This document shows positions 6,959 through 9,175 of a stretch of 9,175 nt of DNA, piece after piece. This DNA comes from Dictyobacter formicarum (GTDB lineage Bacteria; Chloroflexota; Ktedonobacteria; Ktedonobacterales; Ktedonobacteraceae). Each line of letters begins with the position of its first letter. The stretch's first letter is position 1. The stretch spans positions 1-9,175 of the forward strand of contig NZ_BNJJ01000054.1 of the NCBI RefSeq assembly GCF_016587435.1, in the 5' to 3' direction. Under the pieces are notes generated by a model. The model had not been told where the DNA came from and made no database searches. It saw nothing but the letters and a program-made list of their open reading frames with translations. Both the position numbers and the translations under genes were made by a program.

Positions 6959-7052
6959 ATATCAAAAGAAGCTAAGCGACCGGGACCCAAGGACCAATAC
7001 GTTTCATTTAATCGTAAAAAGACACAAACGCAACAAGCAAAGCGGGAAATCC

Positions 7053-7390
7053 CATAGGTTCGGAGCTTGCCTCCGATTAGCCCCACCGTTTGTGGGCCCT
7101 GTGTCCTCGCCGCTCAGCCCCTCGTGACATCACACCTCGGCTCACGCGGTGCCCAAAGGGAACCTTCGCTTTTGGGCACCGCGTAGGGCGACGTGATGGT
7201 GAAGAGCAGAGCCGCGTCGTAGGGACACAGGGCCTCCGATTACACCCTTCCTGCACGTAACGTTGCCTACCGTCGGAGTTTGCGTCTGATTTGCAACCTC
7301 GACGGTCGATACCGGTGCGGAAACATGACATGATATGGTGGATGGAAACGTGCGTGGAGAGAGAAATCGGACGCAAGGTCCGAACCTATG
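7053..7390. mobile_element. MITE-like palindromic element with hairpin-forming inverted ends
   Basis: A 338-bp non-coding segment bounded by 27-bp inverted repeats: left end 7053-7079 (begins CATAGGTTCGGAG) and right end 7364-7390 (reads CATAGGTTCGGAC on the other strand). They match at 24 of 27 positions. Each end folds into a 6-bp hairpin with loop CTTGC (stem TCGGAG/CTCCGA on the left, TCGGAC/GTCCGA on the right). The two internal differences swap a G-C pair for a C-G pair and so keep the stem. A degenerate internal copy lies at 7273-7292. There is no transposase gene. TA dinucleotides inside both tips would suit a TA-targeting IS630/Tc1-type transposase, but no clear target duplication is visible. 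It could instead be a structured RNA locus or a palindromic repeat of unknown kind. Confidence 0.55.
7095..7234. repeat. Long imperfect inverted repeat (arms about 63 nt, 13-nt loop)
   Basis: The outer arms GGCCCTGTGTCC (7095-7106) and GGACACAGGGCC (7223-7234) are perfect complements, as are the inner arms ACGCGGTGCCCAAA (7144-7157) and TTTGGGCACCGCGT (7171-7184). The roughly 37 nt between them have drifted but kept nearly equal length on both sides (arms 63 and 64 nt). As DNA this can extrude a cruciform; as RNA it would be a rod about 60 bp long. It sits inside the MITE-like element. Confidence 0.75.
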
Positions 7391-7407
7391 CATATCTCTT
7401 TTCTTGA

Positions 7408-7424
7408 TGGGTTTCGATGGCCCA
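7408..7424. repeat. Second inverted module of the repeat cluster (partner at 7531-7547)
   Basis: TGGGTTTCGATGGCCCA at 7408-7424 is the exact reverse complement of TGGGCCATCGAAACCCA at 7531-7547. The 7531 copy also folds alone as TTGTGGG/CCCACAA with a 9-nt loop (7528-7550). The sequence just after the 7408 copy (CATGTCTCG, then TTGGGCACC at 7432-7440) resembles condensed pieces of the long inverted repeat at 7095-7184. Confidence 0.7.
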
Positions 7425-7501
7425 TGTCTCGTTGGGCACCATGTGATGATGGAACCGTCAAGCCACCACCGCCCACCTACCGAGCACACACACACGAAAG
7501 C

Positions 7502-7580
7502 CATAGGTTCGGACCTTGCGTCCGATTTTGTGGGCCATCGAAACCCACAACGAACATGACACCCATAGCTCCGAACCTAT
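7502..7580. repeat. Second, shorter copy bounded by the same inverted end sequence
   Basis: 7502-7528 is a perfect 27-nt reverse complement of 7364-7390 and includes the TCGGAC-CTTGC-GTCCGA hairpin. At the other side AGCTCCGAACCTAT (7567-7580) is the reverse complement of the first element's tip ATAGGTTCGGAGCT (7054-7067). The segment is thus a 79-bp miniature with inverted tips containing the TTGTGGG hairpin. It ends 31 nt before the -35 box of the MerR-type promoter. Confidence 0.55.
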
Positions 7581-7611
7581 TTTATGGTTCAAAAAAAGGG
7601 AGGAAAAAGGC

Positions 7612-7642
7612 TTGCATATGACATTACGTCATACTCTATACT
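7612..7642 (+). promoter_or_regulatory. MerR-type promoter with 19-bp spacer and central dyad
   Basis: TTGCAT (7612-7617) and TATACT (7637-7642) are separated by 19 bp, longer than the usual 17. Within the spacer lies the dyad TATGAC-ATTAC-GTCATA (7617-7633). MerR-family activators bind exactly such a dyad between over-spaced boxes and untwist the DNA to activate. Transcription would begin near 7649, immediately before the AAAGGAGG ribosome-binding site at 7651-7658, leaving a leader of about 16 nt. Autoregulation by the downstream gene product is strongly suggested. Confidence 0.65.
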
Positions 7643-7664
7643 GCCAATTGAAAGGAGGAAGCAC

Positions 7665-8498
7665 TTGGATCAACAACAACAGCAGCAATATACAACCAGC
7701 CAGTTCGCGCAGAAAGCTGCAGTAACTGCGCGTACTTTGCGCTTTTATGATAAGGTGGGCCTGCTCTCGCCTTCACACTATACGGAGGCGGGCCACCGGC
7801 TCTACTCGGACGAAGATCTGATCAATTTACAGCAGATCCTGTCCTTGAAGTTTCTGGGCTTCTCGCTGGATGAAATCAAGGTGTGCCTGCAGAAGGACCC
7901 GCAGCGGTTGCGGGAGACGCTGGCCACGCAGAAGGCGATGATGCGCGAGAAGCGCAAGCAGCTGGAAACGGTCATCCAGGCTATCGAGAAGGCGGAGACG
8001 CTGCTGGAGGACAGCCTGGCTAACTGGGATGCCCTCGTCAACGTGATCCAGGTGATGCAGATGGAACAGAATAAAGAATGGGTCAACAAGTACCTGACCC
8101 CTGAACAGCAGCAAAAGATGGCAGAGATTTCTGGTAATTCATATAGTCCAGAGGCGGCGCAAAAAATCGCTGAGTGGGGCAAAAACTGGACCGAGCAGGA
8201 TCAGCAGCGTGCCAACCAGCAATGGAGCGCCGTCTTCACCGAGCTGCGGCGCCTGGTGGCCGAGGGGGCCGATCCCACAGGACCAGAGGCCCAGGCCCTG
8301 GCTCGCCAGCAGAGCGAGTTGATTGGCCAGTTCACGCGCGGCGATGCCGACGTTACCGCTGGCCTCAAGCAATGGTGGAAGAACCATGATCAGCTTCCCC
8401 AGCAAGAGCGACCCCTGGGTGCCTATAGCTATAGTTCTGAGGAATGGGCCTTCATGCAAAAGGCCGTGGACCACTATAAACAGAATCAGCAGCACTAA
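7665..8498 (+). CDS. MerR-family regulator with C-terminal TipAS-like ligand-binding domain
   Basis: A 277-residue activator-type regulator from TTG 7665. The start was chosen because AAAGGAGG (7651-7658) precedes it by 6 nt; the upstream ATG 7584 would run through the promoter and lacks such a site. Residues 10-75 form the MerR winged helix (QFAQKAAVTARTLRFYDKVG, then EAGHRLYSDEDL). A charged coiled coil (about 76-120) joins the dimer. Residues about 140-275 match the TipAS fold: EWVNKYLTPEQQQKMAEI, WSAVFTELRRLVAEGADPTG, QFTRGDADVTAGLKQWW. TipA proteins bind thiopeptides and other peptide antibiotics and induce their own promoter. The only cysteine is Cys74 in the DNA-binding half, so covalent capture of a thiopeptide as in Streptomyces TipAL is not expected. 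A run of six Gln follows the start. It is transcribed alone and closed by a strong terminator. Confidence 0.9.
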   Translation: MDQQQQQQYTTSQFAQKAAVTARTLRFYDKVGLLSPSHYTEAGHRLYSDEDLINLQQILSLKFLGFSLDEIKVCLQKDPQRLRETLATQKAMMREKRKQLETVIQAIEKAETLLEDSLANWDALVNVIQVMQMEQNKEWVNKYLTPEQQQKMAEISGNSYSPEAAQKIAEWGKNWTEQDQQRANQQWSAVFTELRRLVAEGADPTGPEAQALARQQSELIGQFTRGDADVTAGLKQWWKNHDQLPQQERPLGAYSYSSEEWAFMQKAVDHYKQNQQH

Positions 8499-8513
8499 AC
8501 CTTTATAATCGGT

Positions 8514-8558
8514 GCAGGCAGGGTGATATTCATCTCACCCTGCCTGCTTTTCATTTTT
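8514..8558 (+). terminator. Strong intrinsic terminator of the MerR/TipA gene
   Basis: GCAGGCAGGGTGA (8514-8526) pairs perfectly with TCACCCTGCCTGC (8535-8547) around an 8-nt loop, followed by TTTTCATTTTT. A 13-bp GC-rich stem with an immediate T-run, 15 nt after the stop codon, is textbook Rho-independent termination. Confidence 0.92.
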
Positions 8559-8578
8559 CAAACCTCCAACCCAAAAAA

Positions 8579-8607
8579 TTGTAATTATGCCGGTGATGTG
8601 TTATGCT
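8579..8607 (+). promoter_or_regulatory. Possible promoter of the small membrane protein gene
   Basis: TTGTAA (8579-8584) and TATGCT (8602-8607) are 17 bp apart; each matches 4 of 6 consensus bases. It lies after the terminator and 60 nt upstream of the next start, where a new promoter is needed. Confidence 0.4.
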
Positions 8608-8669
8608 GATTATGGTCAGGTTGTTGTTCATCAGAGCGTTCGGTGAGAACGTGGTGAAAGGAATCATCG

Positions 8670-9023
8670 ATGAATAAACTGCAGCGCCTGTTTTTTATGG
8701 CCGGGGTGGTCCCCAATAAGCAGAACTACATTGTGCTGGGTGTAGCCATCGCCAGCTTCATGCTGACCATCCTGTTTGGCGCGCTGGCGATTACTTACAA
8801 CACCCTCCTCTGGCGCCTCCTGGCCGTATTCACGATCATCCCAGGCATGACGCTGGTCCTTGGCGGCTCCTATCGCCTGATTGACTGGTCCCTCTCCGAT
8901 AAGCAGGACCGGGCACGTATCGAGAAAGAAGAGGCCTCGAAACTCGTCCGTGGTTGGGTCGAAGTCAACGAGCACGAGCAGAAGAAGCAAGAAATCAACC
9001 AGAAAAGCGAACCCTCCTTGTAG
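8670..9023 (+). CDS. Small two-TM membrane protein of unknown function
   Basis: A 117-residue protein I do not recognise. After a short basic N-terminus (MNKLQRLFFMAGVVPNKQN) come two hydrophobic segments, about residues 21-41 (IVLGVAIASFMLTILFGALAI) and 47-68 (LWRLLAVFTIIPGMTLVLGG). A charged, soluble C-terminal tail of about 45 residues rich in Glu, Lys and Gln follows, probably helical. With both ends predicted inside the cell it would be a hairpin-topology inner-membrane protein. The start is well supported by AAAGGA (8657-8662), 7 nt upstream. Codon use looks like the neighbouring genes, so it is likely real despite its size. It stands alone after the MerR terminator; no functional partner can be inferred. 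Confidence 0.75.
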   Translation: MNKLQRLFFMAGVVPNKQNYIVLGVAIASFMLTILFGALAITYNTLLWRLLAVFTIIPGMTLVLGGSYRLIDWSLSDKQDRARIEKEEASKLVRGWVEVNEHEQKKQEINQKSEPSL

Positions 9024-9026
9024 CCT

Positions 9027-9155
9027 GTGACCTTAAAGGTCACCTGGGCCGCGAGCGACAGCAATGCGGCCCCGTGGCTCCACGATATGGCTTCTTGTGG
9101 CACCCCATGTTGGCTCATGGCGTACCCACACACGAAGGTCCCGTGTGGGTACGCC
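9027..9155. repeat. Three successive hairpins at the right edge
   Basis: GTGACCTTAAAGGTCAC (9027-9043) folds on itself 3 nt after the stop codon. GGGCCGC (9046-9052) pairs with GCGGCCC (9066-9072). GGCGTACCCACAC (9119-9131) pairs perfectly over 13 bp with GTGTGGGTACGCC (9143-9155) around an 11-nt loop. None has a T-run, so intrinsic termination is doubtful. The first may protect the 3' end of the upstream mRNA, and the last is as strong as the palindromes in the 7053-7580 cluster. The window ends 20 nt later. Confidence 0.6.
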
Positions 9156-9175
9156 TGTCCGGCTTACGGTATCGC

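Larger units (their letters stand above)
6897..7664. other. Repeat-rich intergenic region with no credible gene
   Basis: This 768-nt spacer between the glycosyltransferase and the MerR/TipA gene has several open frames, but all are low-complexity shadows of inverted repeats. For example, the peptide pieces FGPCVRF and GSDLASDF recur because the same DNA repeat is read in different frames. What it does hold is listed separately: a post-operon hairpin, a MITE-like element (7053-7390), a long inverted repeat, second copies of the element's end (7502-7580) and the MerR-type promoter (7612-7642). Nothing is recognised in 6960-7050. Confidence 0.7.

Noticed and set aside
7142..7504. Open frames of 60-120 codons across the repeat region on both strands
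   Set aside because: They read through inverted repeats, give repeated peptide fragments in different frames, lack ribosome-binding sites and show no protein-like composition.
7053..7580. CRISPR array
   Set aside because: The repeated units occur in both orientations with irregular spacing of about 30 to 280 nt and no uniform spacers; no cas gene is present.
7584..7664. ATG 7584 as the start of the MerR/TipA gene
   Set aside because: It lies upstream of the predicted -10 box and operator and has no suitable ribosome-binding site; TTG 7665 has an AAAGGAGG site and yields a normal MerR N-terminus.

Overview
The window is a mixed accessory/housekeeping stretch of a bacterial chromosome, moderately GC-rich in its genes and AT-rich in two spacers. 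Low gene density, many one-component regulators next to enzymes, palindrome-rich intergenic DNA and a Ser/Thr-linked membrane-anchored HxHxH protein together resemble Chloroflexota, especially the Ktedonobacteria (Ktedonobacter, Dictyobacter, Thermogemmatispora). That assignment is an inference from gene content; no marker gene is present.

Left part. A molybdopterin-dependent oxidoreductase runs off the left edge on the minus strand (start at 1741). A 355-nt spacer with a perfect TATGCT-CA-AGCATA palindrome separates it from a divergent PhzF-family isomerase (2097-3011, plus). A 12-bp hairpin (3029-3056) closes that gene and sits between it and a convergent minus-strand gene for a single-pass, histidine-rich extracytoplasmic protein (3067-3729). 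A 628-nt AT-rich spacer follows, with an inverted repeat and a tandem 13-mer.

Middle part. An NAD(P)-binding Rossmann protein of the COG2910/NmrA type (start corrected to 4358) precedes a two-gene operon of a MarR regulator and a macrolide-type (MGT, GT1) glycosyltransferase. The operon has a near-consensus promoter (TTGTCA-18-TATAAT) and a 13-bp palindrome at the predicted transcription start, the layout expected for MarR autorepression. The likely output is regulated glycosylation of a small hydrophobic molecule, as in antibiotic self-protection or detoxification.

Right part. The 768-nt spacer 6897-7664 has no credible gene but is dense in inverted repeats. Its core is a 338-bp MITE-like element (7053-7390) whose 27-bp inverted ends each form a hairpin. 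The two ends differ by a compensatory base-pair swap. It contains a 140-nt long inverted repeat, and partial second copies follow it up to 7580. Next comes a MerR/TipA-type regulator read from a TTG start at 7665, behind a 19-bp-spacer promoter with a dyad in the spacer, which is the hallmark of MerR-family promoters. A strong intrinsic terminator ends it. The window closes with a small two-TM protein of unknown function and a run of three hairpins. The repeat cluster at 7053-7580 is the least explained part of the window.
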